From: Caprella mutica
Taxonomy: Eukaryota; Arthropoda; Malacostraca; Amphipoda; Caprellidae
Length of the DNA stretch: 64,000 nt
Direction of reading: 5' to 3'
NCBI GenBank assembly: GCA_947561585.1
Contig: CANNZV010000505.1
Span: forward strand, 62,001 to 126,000
A program made the translations under genes and the position numbers. The notes under the pieces are model-generated. The model was given only the letters and a program-made list of their open reading frames with translations, made no database searches and was not told the DNA's origin. This document shows positions 13,405-26,329 of the stretch, piece after piece; within the stretch, counting starts at the first letter, position 1; each line of letters opens with the position of its first letter.

Positions 13405-13790
13405 AGGGTTGGGAACAGGTTGAAATTTAACCAACTACTGGTTGAAAGGGTTGTTTAACCCACTATATTGGGTTGACCGTTGATTATAGGTCAAATATAT
13501 GAACAAGTAAACCCACTGTGGTCAATGATATATGGGTTCTAGGAGAATTCGGTCTCGGAATTTTCGATCTGAGGTATAAATAAAACTTATCACCACGTCA
13601 TCAAACAATCATGATGTATGCAGTACAACATACTAGCGGATACAACAAACTACATAACGGCCATTTATGATGCGGGCAACCAATGATATGAACGACTTAA
13701 CCCACTATAGGGTTGGTAATAGGTCAATGATATGACCGACTTTAACCACAATGGTTGATGGCAGGTCAACCTCCCAATTCGCAAGGAGAC
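13405..13790. mobile_element. GGTTGACC-rich element containing a foldback fragment
   Basis: Degenerate repeats of GGTTGAAA, TTTAACCCACTA and AGGTCAATGATATGA flank 13590-13690. The inner part matches the inner arm of the foldback elements at 23737 and 42711 (AGCGGATACAACAAACTA, then GGCCATTTATG). The interpretation is one element interrupted by a fragment of another; the exact boundaries are unclear. Confidence 0.45.
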
Positions 13791-14492
13791 TGAAGTTAAA
13801 TCGAACAAATGGTTTTGTTCTTCACGCAGGCTTTACTTGCCAATCCTCTATTTTTCTCGTCTCGTGGACTTTACTGAAGATTGATTGCCACCCTATAACT
13901 CTCTGATTGTTGCTGCCCGCTATTTATTAGCTAGCCAAGTTGGTCGGGATTTGGTCCGTGCGGATCCGAAGACCCGATGCTGATACACTAAAGACGTTGA
14001 GTTCATTAGGGAGATTGATGGAGGGTGTCCTTAATTCCGGGAACGACGTCGGTGTAACCATCTCGGTAATGGAGTCAACAAACGAAATGATCTTGTTTGC
14101 AATGATAGCTTTATAGTGGGATAGTTTAGGACAAGATGTTTCCGAACAAAATTTAACAATATTGATAATTTCCCTAGCGCTTTCATTTACTAAAATATTA
14201 TCAGTTGTTATTCAAATCAAATTAGAAGGGGATACAAAATTGGTAATATAAATTTAGTTAGAAATTAATGTCTATTTTGGAACCAAAGGCCATATCGATG
14301 ACGTCAAAACGAAATTAAAAACAAAGGACTGGAAGAAGCTATCAAAATTGATTAAAGAAAAGATAATTTATAATAAAATAAGAATAGTTTTATGAATATT
14401 TTAGAATATTGTTCTAGTAGTGTTGGTAAAATTTCTAGTCCTCATATCTGCTGGACTATCATTAGTAGTAAGATGGAACTGGTACTATTTAA

Positions 14493-15102
14493 CACTTTCG
14501 CTCCTAATGGGTTATTTTTGTCCTAATAATAATTTTCAAGTACTAAAACGCATTTTCTACCGCTAAAATGGCTTGGGATGGGACAAATCAGGGTTATATC
14601 GAAAGGGGGAGTTGCCAGCTGTATGATTTACCAGTTTTCCCGCTAAATCTTTGTTCGGTGTGTGTGTAAACAGCATCACGGGAGGTGGTGTGTCTCAAGC
14701 TCTGCCCATTGTTAGTTTTTTTGAATATTTATGGTTGATTTCTTGTACGTTATCGTTTGAACAACAGGTATATGTCTCATTTTTATATATCCATTGTTTC
14801 TAATTACTGAACTCAATATTTATATAGTTTTTATTGGTTTTAGTGAAACCTGGGATCAAATTGTCCCAATCGTACTTCAAGTAGTAGGGACAGATCTGTC
14901 CCTACAGTATTATAATACATCAAATTATCCCAAATTTTTGCTCTTTATAATACTGTGGGACACTTTTGTCCCATGCCTGATAATCATATAACAGTTGCAA
15001 TAACTAGAGATATTGGTTGAGGTGGTTTATAGGTGTCATATGAACAGGGAAATATGGCAAAACAAACAAAATTTTGACTGTGCAAAAGTCGGAGTGAAAG
15101 GG
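14493..15102. mobile_element. piggyBac-like MITE with TTAA duplication
   Basis: The element lies between TTAA at 14489-14492 and TTAA at 15103-15106. Its ends, CACTTTCGCTCC and GGAGTGAAAGGG, are inverted repeats of the CCCTTT...AAAGGG type found in piggyBac-like elements. Inside are several GGGACA...TGTCCC words. No transposase is encoded in its 610 bp, so it would have moved in trans. The flanks match the uninterrupted repeat at 2105-2190, which acts as an empty site and confirms both boundaries. Confidence 0.85.
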
Positions 15103-15239
15103 TTAAAAGGTAAATTATATAAGAATTTTTCTTGCTAGACTTTTACTTTTTAATGGTATTCGAGAAATTCAACGTGAAATGATCCTAAAGAACTCTTGGA
15201 ACATCCTGTATTTAATGGAACATAAATGTAGTTAAATTC

Positions 15240-15530
15240 AAATATTAATTTTTGATAATCAATATTTACGTTTTCATTAACCAATTACCCGTCAATTAGT
15301 ATTTGCGTTAGGAGCCATGCACTCAAATTAAACGATCCATCAGTAGTTATAATTAATGATTTAACGAAGCAATGGACTACACTGATTAATCAGAAGTTTA
15401 ATTAAGATGCATCTGCTTCACGTCTCCACTGTATCATTTAATGACTCATTAGCAAAACGATACCTAACTAATATGACGTGATCGTACAAATGTGACGTAC
15501 ATTACTCCAGCTTGCACTATTTAGGGTGAG
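15240..15530. promoter_or_regulatory. homeodomain-site-rich noncoding segment (candidate)
   Basis: A dense cluster of ATTA/TAAT cores and TGATTAAT, with TGACGTGAT and TGACGTAC nearby and no repeat or coding character. This is what an insect enhancer often looks like, but AT-rich DNA gives such words by chance. No conservation data are available here. Confidence 0.2.
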
Positions 15531-15531
15531 T

Positions 15532-15747
15532 TACGAGTTATTGGACAGTTCCACCCTTCTCGATCATATAAGAAAAAAATATATAAAGAATTATTAACAT
15601 TTTAACTCGTTACTTTAATTGGTACCCATGATACATGCATGTATCATGGATACCAATTAAAGTATCGATTTAAAATGTCAAATCATATATTTACTTTTTT
15701 CTAATTTGATCGAATATGTGAAACTGTCCGATAATGCATAACCATAG
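15532..15747. mobile_element. family-1 MITE (TA-flanked) with central palindrome
   Basis: The left end TAGGGTGAGTTACGAG and the right end (CGATAATGCATAACCATA) are inverted, diverged copies. The centre is a perfect palindrome around TACATGCATGTA extended by ACTTTAATTGGTACC. It belongs to the family whose consensus end is GGGTAAGTTCCGAGTTATCG. Confidence 0.7.
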
Positions 15748-16713
15748 CTAATTAGCTAATACGAATCACAATCATGATTGACTTTCACCAGTGATGATTC
15801 CTCTGCTCTAATAACTCAATTATAAATCAATAAAACGTCGATTCTATCAATTAGAGCAATTAACGTTTGTCAGTACGTTTGTACGTGAGTGTGTCCTATC
15901 GTGACGCAATCAATGAGGCATCGTAATTAGAATACTGTATCACGGATACATATTCTAATGAGTAAACATATAGCTACTAATGAGATGTGTATGTGTAGAA
16001 TGTAATACGGAATGATAGGGTAAATGATCAATAATTACAAGTTGTCAATTAAATACAGGATGAACATTTGAAATAATTATTAAAAATACATAAACTAAAA
16101 TATTATTTTTAACTATTTTAAAATTTATTTATATTTCGGGTTTGAATGAAATAACAATTTAATAAATAAGAATTTCTATTTAAATCTTGAAAAAAATATA
16201 GTTTAAAATTAGTTTTATGTTACAATGATTAAAGTCATTATATGTATTTTCTCTAAAGAAGCATAGAGAAAATGAAGATAAATTGTAAGGACATTTAATG
16301 AAAAGATCTAATTATAACAGTATAGCTTTGTTGACATTAATAGATATTGCTATGTATTTCTAAGGCCTTGATAATTTACATATTAATTTCCTTTTAAATA
16401 ATATTTCACTCCCTCGTATATAGGTAGTGGGATTCAATTTCTCAGAGTAAACATATGTTAAAAACTTGTGATATCGAATCAACAAGGAATATATGAGAAG
16501 TTCGGATCGAGTGCTTGTTTTTTTTTCGAATTATCTCACCGAACACTAAAAGTCGGAAAGTTTTAATCATTCTCGAGGCGAGTTCTCATTCTGCTTCAAA
16601 TTTAGCGAACGCGAGGGACTACCCCTAACAATTCATCAAGGCATTTTTAGTTTGATTCGCAAACTCTATTTCAGGGAGTATTTATTCAAATTTATGTTCG
16701 GTGAAAGTATTTG

Positions 16714-16865
16714 TAGGGTAAGTTCCGAGTTATAGGATGGTTCCACATTTTCGATCATGACAGAAAAAATTTATAATTTTTTTTAACTAGTATTTTAATT
16801 ATTATTCATCTCTTTCTTAAATTATTGATAATGTGGAACCGGCCAATAACTCGAAACTTAGCCTA
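16714..16865. mobile_element. family-1 MITE
   Basis: TAGGGTAAGTTCCGAG at the left and AACTCGAAACTTAGCCTA at the right are inverted repeats ending in TA on both sides. The inner arm contains GGTTCCACATTTTCGATCAT. About 150 bp and non-coding. Confidence 0.8.
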
Positions 16866-18106
16866 TATCCAGATAGATAGCTATGGTGGGCAGATCGAAG
16901 ATTATGAGGGGGCTAAAATTATTCGTTTTAGGGGAGCTTTTTTTCTTTAACAGTCTGGGAGCTCTAAATTATGGAATACATGTAGAACAAGATAAAAATT
17001 TAGCTACAGCCAATAGAAAACGAGTATTTTAATAGAAAACGAATATTTAAGGGGTAACTTCAATGCTTTATTTCCCATTTTCACTAAGAGACACAAGACA
17101 GGATTTATTTAAATGAAGAAGAAGAACAATGAGATAACTGAAATTGAAATATCATTTTAGAAGATACACTTGAAAAAACTTGTTTTGGAAAATCCTATTT
17201 CTAATGTATTTTCCAAATCTTTTAAACATGTAATTTTTTCAAATTCTAAAAAGAATTCAATAGAACACCTCTTTCGCTTTCAAATGAAATCTGTAATGTC
17301 TCTCTGCAACGAAAAAACTGACAGAAATATGGAGCATCAATCAACTCAAACATAAGTGTTCAGGAGAGACTGAAACATCTGTACCATCAGTTCATCTCGC
17401 TCTAGAAAGATGTGTCACTTAGATAAGCGACTCCTCTTCCTCGTACAAAAGTCAATACGGCACTGATTTCTTATAGGAGACTAGAGACTAGAGTGCGGGT
17501 GTTGTTTTATTTCACCCAAATCAACTCCCTGGTGTGGATGAGCAGATGCGTTCCTAGCCGCCGGTCTCCAACTATCACCCCCCCCCCCCACTGTAGCGCT
17601 ACAGACAAGCTATAATGACTGTAATAGTTACACAGCCTATTTACACATTTGTAGGAGAGTTTTAGGCGAATGATTGTTTCTACCATTTGTGGCATTTCTG
17701 GAGGGTACCAATCAACGTAAGGCAACATTACGACTTTATCCATGGATATGGAACAACATATTAACCCAAAGCTTCTTATGTTTGAAAATAGTCCATGGAT
17801 ATTATGAATAATAAATAATTAAACTAAAAAAAAACGGAAATAATTGCAGAAAATATAAAAGTAAATATGTGGTGGGGTCATAGAAGACCTAAGTGAATTC
17901 CCATCTTAATCTTGGGTAGCCCCATCATAATTTCTTCTAGGGCCTGTCCGATCAAAGAAAGGTATTTCAATAGTTTGTAAGATATTATATTAACTTCAGT
18001 GAATTAAAGCATCCGAGAGTGATTTGCAAATCTGTAAATATTCCTGATTTCAAATTAGTCTCAATGGAAAGTTTTAATTGGTTGGCAGTGGGGGTTAAAC
18101 CAATGA

Positions 18107-18170
18107 TTATTGGGGGAGGGGAAGGTTGGGGTGGGGGATGGTGGAAGAAAAGGTGGGGGGAGGGATTTAT
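18107..18170 (+). other. G-rich segment with G-quadruplex potential
   Basis: GGGGGAGGGG at 18112-18121, AAGGTT, then GGGGTGGGGG to 18137 gives four G-runs of at least four separated by loops of 1, 6 and 1 bases. More G-runs follow at 18153-18164. It stands out in a strongly AT-rich region. Confidence 0.6.
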
Positions 18171-18371
18171 TAATACCAACTAAATGATAAATGATGACAT
18201 TTAAAAAGGAAATGAAATGTCAATGACTTTAATATCACATTTAATTGGTAAAAAGACAATATAATTGAATTTATTGTTATAAATATTAAAATTTATTAGA
18301 AAAGAGTAATAAAAAAAATTACATAATTTTTTGGTGGTACCACAAACAATCACAAACAAGTTGTTCAAAAA

Positions 18372-19055
18372 CTACCAAGCAATTCAAACAGTGTTTCGAA
18401 CACTACCAAGGAATTCAAGCAGTGTTTCGAACACTACCAAGCAATTCAAACAGTGTTTCGAACACTACCAACAATTCAAACAGTGTTTCGAACACTACCA
18501 AGCAATTCAAACAGTATTTCGAACACTACTGACCAATTCAAACAGTGTTTCGAACACTACCAAGCAATTCAAACAGTGTTTCGAACACTACCAAGCAATT
18601 CAAACAGTGTTTCGAACACTACCAAACAATTCGAACAGTGTTTCGAACACTACCAAGCAATTAAAACAGTGTTTTGAGCACTACTAAACAATTCAAACAG
18701 TGTTTCGAACACTACCAAGCAATTAAAACAGTGTTTCGAACACTACCAAACAATTCAAACAGTGTTTCGAATACTACCAAGCAATTCAAACAGTGTTTCG
18801 AACACTACCAAGCAATTCAAACAGTGTTTCGAACACTACCAAGCAATTCAAACAGTGTTTCGAACACTACCAAACAATTCAAACAGTGTTTCGAACACTA
18901 CCAAGCAATTCAAACAGTGTTTCGAACACTACCAAGCAATTCAAACAGTGTTTCGAACACTACCAAGCAATTCAAACAGTGTTTCGAACACTACCAAGCA
19001 ATTCAAACAGTGTTTCGAACACTATCAAGCAATTCAAACAGTGTTTCGAATAATA
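18372..19055. repeat. 31-bp minisatellite with TTCGAA palindrome
   Basis: About 22 copies of a 31-bp unit containing CAGTGTTTCGAACACTACC and AAGCAATTCAAA. The near-palindrome GTGTTTCGAACAC lies at the centre of each unit. Since 31 = 3x10+1, all forward frames cycle without stops, which explains the overlapping open frames rich in FRTLPSNSNSVSNTT. Confidence 0.95.
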
Positions 19056-19673
19056 CTTCATTCATAGTTCTACGTTAAAACTCACCTCCAAATTCAAAGG
19101 AAAATATTTTACCGAAAGAAAAAATCCAGAAAAGATATACGCTATCGAAATAATTTTGAGCAAGGTGCCAAAAACTAGTGATGTGTCGATTTATTGGAGA
19201 GATATTTGCCTCAGTGTAGAGAGTGGATCTAAAGGTCCCCAATTTGATTGGTTTCGGACTCAATTCCACTCTCCAACTAAAGGCCACTCTGTTATACCAT
19301 ACATACGCTATTTCCCTGTGGAATCTACATCCCTATTTATTTTCTAATAACTTGTGTCGTAACGCACTGAAATTTACAGAGATTGCTTCGGAAAAGATTT
19401 TTAGCATATGAGATGTTTGGATGAATATTTTCTTCATACAATTCTGCGTTTTAAAATTTTAAATGGCAATTATGAAAAATGATGGAGCTGGCTTAAAACT
19501 AATATAAAACATTCAATGTATAGGTAACAGAATTATATTTAAAATTAATGTATTTTGATGGTTATTAATTAGTAGTTATTGATAATTAATTAGTAGGGCG
19601 TGCAATATATAATCCAAATTACAACAGTTCATGAATGATGAAATTGAGTTCAGAAAATGATATTTGAACTTAC

Positions 19674-20310
19674 TGCCGCTAAATAACCAATGGTAGACTT
19701 TCTCTGCCGCTAAACAATCAATGTCAGACTTTTTCTGCCGCTATACAATCAATGGTAGACATTATCTGCCGCTAATAATCAATGGTAGACATTATCTGCC
19801 GCTAAATAATAAATGGTAGACATTATCTGCCGATAAACAATCAATGGTAGACATTATCTGCCGCTAAACAATCAATGGTAGACATTATCTGCCGCTAAAT
19901 AATAAATGGTAGACATTATCTGCCGATAAACAATAAATGGTAGACATTATCTGCAGCTAAACAATCAATGGTAGACATTATCTGCCGCTAAACAATCAAT
20001 GGTAGACATTATCTGCCGCTAAATAATCAATGGTAGACATTATCTGCCGCTAAACAATCAATGGTAGACATTATCTGCCGCTAAATAATCAATGGTAGAC
20101 ATTATCTGCCGCTAAACAATCAATGGTAGACATTACCTGCCGCTAAATAATCAATGGTAGACTTTCTCTTCCGCTAAACAATCAATGGTAGACATTATCT
20201 GCCGCTAAACAATCAATGGTAGACATTATCTGCCGCTAAACAATCAATGGTAGACATTATCTGCCGCTAAATAATCAATGGTAGACTTTCTCTTCTGCTA
20301 AACAATCTAT
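19674..20310. repeat. second 31-bp minisatellite
   Basis: About 20 copies of a 31-bp unit containing CTGCCGCTAAACAATCAATG followed by GTAGACATTAT. Variants alternate AAACAAT with AAATAAT and CATTATC with CTTTCTC. The unit length is the same as the array 620 bp upstream, but the sequence is unrelated. Confidence 0.95.
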
Positions 20311-21152
20311 GTTGCAGACATTAATTTTTTCTAATTTCTGAATATTTTTTGAAACCAATTAACAGAAATTGTGATATTGAATCTAATGAAAACAACAAAC
20401 AATCGAGGCTCTAAACTATAAAAAGTAACTTAGCGTAATTAAAACTATTCGCTGTCAATTCAATTAACAATCAATCGAGTTATCAATTGAATTACATGCA
20501 AAACTAATAATAATAATTGTTTCGGATAGTTCAAAAGAAAGCTTCCTGGTTGTTTTATTAGTCTTGCTAATGACACACAAGGTAACTTTTCACAATGTTT
20601 TTCATTTCTTATTTCTGTATAAAATATTCAAGCCAGTGACCGCAATCAGAGCGGTGCCCTCAGGGGTACGAAGCAGTGTTTTTATTATGAAATATGAGGG
20701 GATATTTTACCTCAATGAGAGGGGAGGAAAATGATACCGAGGAATGAGTTGTCAATATCATAGGAAATTGATGAAGTACTTTCTATGAAAAGTTACGTCA
20801 TTTCCAAAAGATGATAATTTGGTAAGATCGATATAGATCGTCAGACTGATAATTTCATGATAATTAATATAGTTAATTTTTATAGCGATTTTTTTTATAA
20901 CGATTCTAGAAATTGCAAGTTAAAACATAAATAACAAACTAAACATCTTGTATCTGACGTGGGCGAAGAAGAAGTTAATTTCAGACGTCTTGCCAGCCTC
21001 TGTCCTGAAGACGGAGTACCTATATCAAACGTCGCAAAACGTCTTACCAACCCACGTCTCGAATATTAGACGTCTGAAGACACGGATTGTGGTTTTCTGG
21101 GTAGCAAGAATTAAAGACAATGAATTTGGTTGTATAGTTTACCATATGGAAA

Positions 21153-21222
21153 ATTATGGTAGTAGAGTTACCGAAGATTAAATTGGATCCTCACTTAATC
21201 TTCTATGGGCCCACCATATTTT
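21153..21222. repeat. short dispersed hairpin element
   Basis: TTATGGTAG and GAAGATTAA on the left face TTAATCTTCTATGG and CCCACCATA on the right. Same family as 4084-4137 and 17870-17935. Confidence 0.5.
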
Positions 21223-22628
21223 TCTCCCAATTCGATAGTATCAAGAAGTGTTAGAAGAATAGGATTCAAAATTGAAGATAGAAGACGCAGAAAAAAGTGT
21301 GTAATATTTTGTGGAAAATTCTTTTGAAATCAATTTAGGTTTCCGGATAATTTTCCAGATTTACATATATTAGTTGTCATATTCCAAGAATACGTTCATT
21401 TGCCTCAATAATATCATATATAAACATAAACAATCATGCGTCTCAATCCTTTTATATCATACAAATAATAGAAACAATAGAAATCATCAAAAATTAATAA
21501 TGACTCTATGCCATTAGTCATTTTTCCGTAAGAAATGCATGCGTTTTAATAATGTCCCTAGAACAAATAAAACTGTTGCGGAAAAGTTATAATGAAGTGG
21601 GATATAATCGGATCACAAGAATGTATATAGTCTGGCTAGAGTAATGAAAATAATAAACTGCTGTTATTACAACTTATGCATCCTACTCATTACTGATATA
21701 ATTAGTAACTATAATTGTTATTAAACTAATTAATAATTAATGGGAAAATTAAAGGGTAACTTATGGAAATGATAGGACACTCACAGTTTTAGGACAGTGG
21801 GTGTATATATATACAGGGTGAGCCAATATGACCTTTAGAAATTGTGACCTGTTATACCAACTTGCCGATTACTGTTGAAATTTTACGATAACTATAAGTC
21901 GTTAGTTAATTGTTTTAAATTATTAAAAAAATGTAATAAAAAGTTAAATTTTAAGATCATGACACAAGTAATTTTATATTTAAAGACAATGATATGATAC
22001 AAAAATTATTTACAATGAGTTTGAGTTTGCTGAAAATGATTGCAATTATAATTCATATTTTGTTAGTTTTTATAATCCTTTTCAATTTTGTTTCAGAATA
22101 TTTTCTCTAAAATATTGAAACTCAGGCAAGAAAAAGAATATTTTCACCAATAACATTTTTATTATTAATGTATGAAAATAAAGCAAATTGCACCTGTCTT
22201 AATATAGAAATAAATGTATGGGAATCAATTTATTTTAACTGTATTTCATTAAAATTATTAAATAAGAAAATAATGTTTGAAATATATAAAGAATCGGCAA
22301 TAAAAATATTCCACAATATTTCAATCTTGCGTTCCTAGCTATATAATATATTTTTTCTATACGGTTTTACAAATATTTAAACATGAAAATACCAATTGCT
22401 ATATTTTCTACGATAACAAATTGGTCTAAGATAACGTGGTCAAACACTCACAGTTTTCGGAAAGTGCGTGCTAGCAAATCATAAGGAATTTATCATATTA
22501 TAGTTCATGTTAGCTCCACAGTGAGTGATTGGTAATTGAGTATTTACCCTAGAAATTAATATAGCGCTATATTAAATGAGGATAAAATGATTAGCAGAAA
22601 TTTGACCATACTCACACTGAAAGAATTC

Positions 22629-22739
22629 AGGGTAAGTTCTGAGTTATCGGACGGTTCCACATTTTCGATCATAAAAGAAAAAGTATTTTATAACTTAAAT
22701 TATAATGTGGAACCGTTCGATAATTCGGAACTTACCCTA
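22629..22739. mobile_element. family-1 MITE, compact near-perfect hairpin
   Basis: GGGTAAGTTCTGAGTTATCG at the left is matched by the inverse of CGATAATTCGGAACTTACCC at the right, with GGACGGTTCCACATT extending the arm. At 111 bp it is the most compact and best-paired member seen here. Confidence 0.85.
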
Positions 22740-23736
22740 TTCACGACCTGAGAGAATTCGACACGCGTCATTTCCTTTCACGCGTTATTCGAAAACCCAC
22801 AAAAATTATATTTTTTCTTCGCTTCAGTCTAATGTTTTCTTTTATAATAATGTTAACCATTGTTTCTGTGTAATAATTCCATGCAGTTCACTTTAAGTCA
22901 AATATTGAAGATGATGGTTAATGTAACCTCATTGCGACTCTCTCAAGCGAGTCTCAGAAGCACATTCACACACTACCTCTCACCACGCCTACTCCAAGGC
23001 AACTGAATCCTATTCTTTATCTCTGAGCTATCGTGTTATCTTCATGACTTCATTGGCCACTCTGCATGATGTGTCCAATTTTTTAAAGGTTCTAGGAGAG
23101 TAGATTTATTCTCTATGCATACACATAGTTCCAGAGAGAGAATGGTATTTTCTTGGAGAGCAATCGGGTAATTTTTACAACAGGTTCTTTTGAAGTGTCA
23201 AAGTTTGAAGGGCCTAGAAATAATAGAATGTTGACATCTCTAAAAATCATTGTTCATAATATATATTCCATCTTTTTTATAATTTAATACTAGGTCTAGG
23301 TGCTCATCAAATGAAATAATAAGTAACCTTATCTTATTTTTACATAAAAGAAAATAAGATATTGACTTTAATTTTTTGAATTAAATTTTTTGAATGAAAA
23401 TTGAATAAGTAATTATCCTTTGAACTTATGTCATTAGTTTATCAAGTAGCTAGTGCCTGTAATCCAACTGAATGTGGTCAAGAAAAAACAGGAATAACGG
23501 ATAAATATTAATATCTAGGTGATAGGTATTATACCCCGTCAATTGGGCGCTGAACAGTTGGGCCCCAACAAAATTGAGACAGCAGACACAATAAAAAAAA
23601 AAGTGTTCGATTTTTAAAACAGTCGCACTTGTCTTCAGTTAAATTATTACAGTAGACTCTGATAAAAAAAACGGACTCGCATACATATACCGGAGCATTA
23701 ATATTTTGTTTTTGCATATAAAAGCAACGCAAATGT

Positions 23737-24313
23737 TCCGCACCATTTGCCAATTTTCACAATCTCGAGAATGCGTTGCACGTTTTTAAAACCCCTTTAC
23801 CCCCCAATTCCGTGCGTTATTCCTTCATTTTATTTATTATGAAATCAAATACTAATATATGTGTGGAGGGGAGCGTGCCGCTCCCCGAACACCACTGCCA
23901 TTAAGCAATCATGAAGTGTGCAGTATAACAAGCTAGCGGATACAACAAACTAACTACATATTGGCTATTCATGTTATGTGTTTCAAGGTAATCGTAATTT
24001 ATTTCTCGCCATCTTTGTTGTTTTTTTTTCAAAATAATTCTTATAGATGAAGATTTTTTGATAATCTCACCATAAATGGCCGTTATCTAGTTTTTTGTAT
24101 CCGCTAGTTTGTTGTACTGCTCACTTCATGATTGCTTAATGACCTGGCGGGGGTTCGAGGAGCGACATGCTCCCAATACACATATGTTAGTATCCGATTT
24201 CATAGTATATAAAATGAAGGTAGGTATTAACGCACGTTCGGCAATATGGAGTAGAGGGGTTTAAAAATGCGCAATGCATTCTCGAGATTGTGCAAATCGG
24301 CAAATGGCGCGTA
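23737..24313. mobile_element. long foldback element (about 235-bp arms)
   Basis: The left arm runs through CACAATCTCGAGAATGCGTT, TTAAAACCCC, TTCATTTTAT and AGCGGATACAACAAACTA. The right arm repeats all of these in inverse order up to CAAATGGCGCG. The loop is about 100 bp. A second full copy lies at 42711-43250 and a fragment at 13590-13690. No transposase is present, so it is a non-autonomous element. Confidence 0.85.
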
Positions 24314-24840
24314 ACACGCACAGGTATATAATATTTAACGTTCACTTAAAGCTCCATCAAATTTTGACGATTTTTGATATGACCTGATTAGTTCGCACAT
24401 ATATTTCACTTTTTTAGTGCAATTTTGATTTTCAATATTTATACATCTAAATTTATTCTCAACTTGATCTTGCATGCTCTAATTTTATCAGAACTATGTA
24501 TATATTTAAAAATAGTAGGGTGACAAACTGACGGTATTGAGTCGAGCTGTGCATCGATCTGGGGCAGCCTTAAATTGCAGTAGTGGTACGAGGCAGATCT
24601 TCCATGACACGGTTGTAGACACTCCAGACACCCGGTTTGAAAAGAGGATTACGTCTTTTTTTTTGAATTGCTACCCCTAACCATTGACAAAAAGTAGGTA
24701 TAATGCCTTGACCACTGGCCAAACTCAAACAGCCCTGGCTGTTTGTTTGATCACTGGCCAAGATATTATACCCTTGGTCAGTGGTCAGGGAATTATATCC
24801 TTGGTCAGGATATCTCACCCTTGGTCAAGATATTATACCC

Positions 24841-25020
24841 TTTATCACACTATTATACCCTTTATCACACTATTATACCCTTTATCACACTATTATACCC
24901 TTTATCACACTATTATACCCTTTATCACACTATTATACCCTTTATCACACTATTATACCCTTTATCACACTATTATACCCTTTATCACACTATTATACCC
25001 TTTATCACACTATTATACCC
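24841..25020. repeat. perfect 20-bp tandem array, 9 copies
   Basis: Nine consecutive identical copies of TTTATCACACTATTATACCC. It is embedded in a wider, decayed repeat field (24690-24840 and 25560-25850) with GGTCAGTGGTCA and GTGGATTATA words. The perfect identity implies very recent expansion. Overlapping open frames rich in YPLSHYYTLYHT are artefacts. Confidence 0.95.
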
Positions 25021-26155
25021 AGGATACAGTAACATAGGGTATGGTAATCAGCTGATTGAATCTATAGTTTGATGTGACCACCGGGTGACTCAAAATGGCG
25101 ACTCTGACCACACTTTGAAACATAGAAAAACTTCCTTAAACTTAATCACTTTTAAATTGAATTTTTTCTTATCAATTACTAACTAGACATTGGTTAAATT
25201 GTATTTCCACTATTTTTTTTCTTATTTGTTATTCATAGGAACTACAATTTAGCAGTTAACTAGCACTAGTTTAGGCTCCTAGGTAGCCTATTTTCAAGAC
25301 CCTATTTTTTATAGATAAGTTAAAGAAATGAACAATAAAAACACACCTGAATTATATCTATATAATCAACTTTAAGGTTCAATCGCCATTTCCGTTTTTC
25401 TTTTGCACGAAACCCCTATAAAATGACTTCAAACTTCTCGAAATTAACATGCAAATACGAGGAATTATGAGCCGCTCGGTCACAAACAAGGAATGTGTTG
25501 TTGTGGTGACGTCCTATTTTTGTGTCGTCTACTAGGTACTATACCGTATATGTTCCTGTACCCTGATTATACCCTTGGTTAATAGTCATGGCTGTTCAAT
25601 TCCAATCAGTAGTCAGGATATTAAAGCTCTGGTCAATGGTCAAGGCTTTTTGATCTTCTTCTGGAGTCAATGGATTATATCTTAAAATATGACTTAATAC
25701 ATTTATTTGATCAGTGACCAGTGGATTATATCTTTCAATATGACTCAATGCATTTATTTGGTTATCAGTGGATTATCGGTGAGTGGATTATACATACCTT
25801 TGAATACTAAAAGTTGGTCAGCGGTCAGGGGATTAGCATGAACCTCAATTGTCCTGGGCCCAATTGTAAGTGCTCAGATTGAGACAATGAAATCCTAAAT
25901 TATTAGATATAGATACCTAATACCTAGGTTCTGTGTATGCAGTTCAAAATATTGTTTTGACTATTTGAACACACACAAATTTTAATTACTGTTTTTTCTA
26001 ATACTGAAACACATGTACTTGATTTTTTGGACATAATTGATCTTTTGGGCACAGTCTACTAATTTCAACAGAAGAAGAGTAGCTGTGTTCGTAAATTCTT
26101 GTCTTTTACGATTTCCCGACCACAAGAATTAATAAAAAACGAAGATGCTGATGGT

Positions 26156-26329
26156 TAGGGTTGTGACAATATGCTCTTAAAATCATATATCCCCAAAATA
26201 TCATGGACGAAACGAAATGGTATCGAATACTATATATCGCTGGTTTAGAACCATTAAATTGTGCTCAATTCTCTCCGTCTATAATACTTTCGAGATCTAT
26301 GATTTCAAGAGCACATTGTCACAACCCTA
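26156..26329. mobile_element. family-2 MITE (TA-flanked)
   Basis: Ends TAGGGTTGTGACAATATGCT and AGCACATTGTCACAACCCTA are inverted repeats flanked by TA. Further copies sit at 41295-41459 and 57038-57197. All share an internal GAAATGGTATCGAA-like block and a CTGGTTTAGAAC block. Confidence 0.85.

Larger units (their letters stand above)
15750..18330. other. gene-free stretch
   Basis: Contains a MITE (16714-16865), a short hairpin relative at 17870-17935, a C-rich run at 17577-17589 and a G-rich segment at 18107-18170. Open frames at 17170-17355, 17507-17743 and 17985-18179 show no domain or splice logic. Confidence 0.5.
20320..23700. other. gene-free stretch
   Basis: AT-rich. It holds a cluster of AGACGTCT-related words (20955-21090), a short hairpin element (21153-21222), a mariner-type left end at 21811 (TACAGGGTGAGCC) and a MITE at 22629-22739. 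No supported coding exon. Confidence 0.5.

Noticed and set aside
18331..19078. Five overlapping plus-strand open frames of 74-134 codons
   Set aside because: The 31-bp unit has no stop in any forward frame, so all frames stay open and give the same three cycled peptides. Not a protein gene.
19674..20310. CRISPR-like array
   Set aside because: The repeats are directly adjacent without unique spacers, in an insect genome. It is a minisatellite; the same holds for the other arrays.
20948..21181. 77-codon frame with AGACGTCT-rich DNA as a small gene
   Set aside because: The frame follows a repeated GACGTC-type motif and ends in a dispersed hairpin; no family and no splice context.
24684..25072. 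Open frames rich in YPLSHYYTLYHT
   Set aside because: Artefact of nine identical 20-bp units read in three frames.
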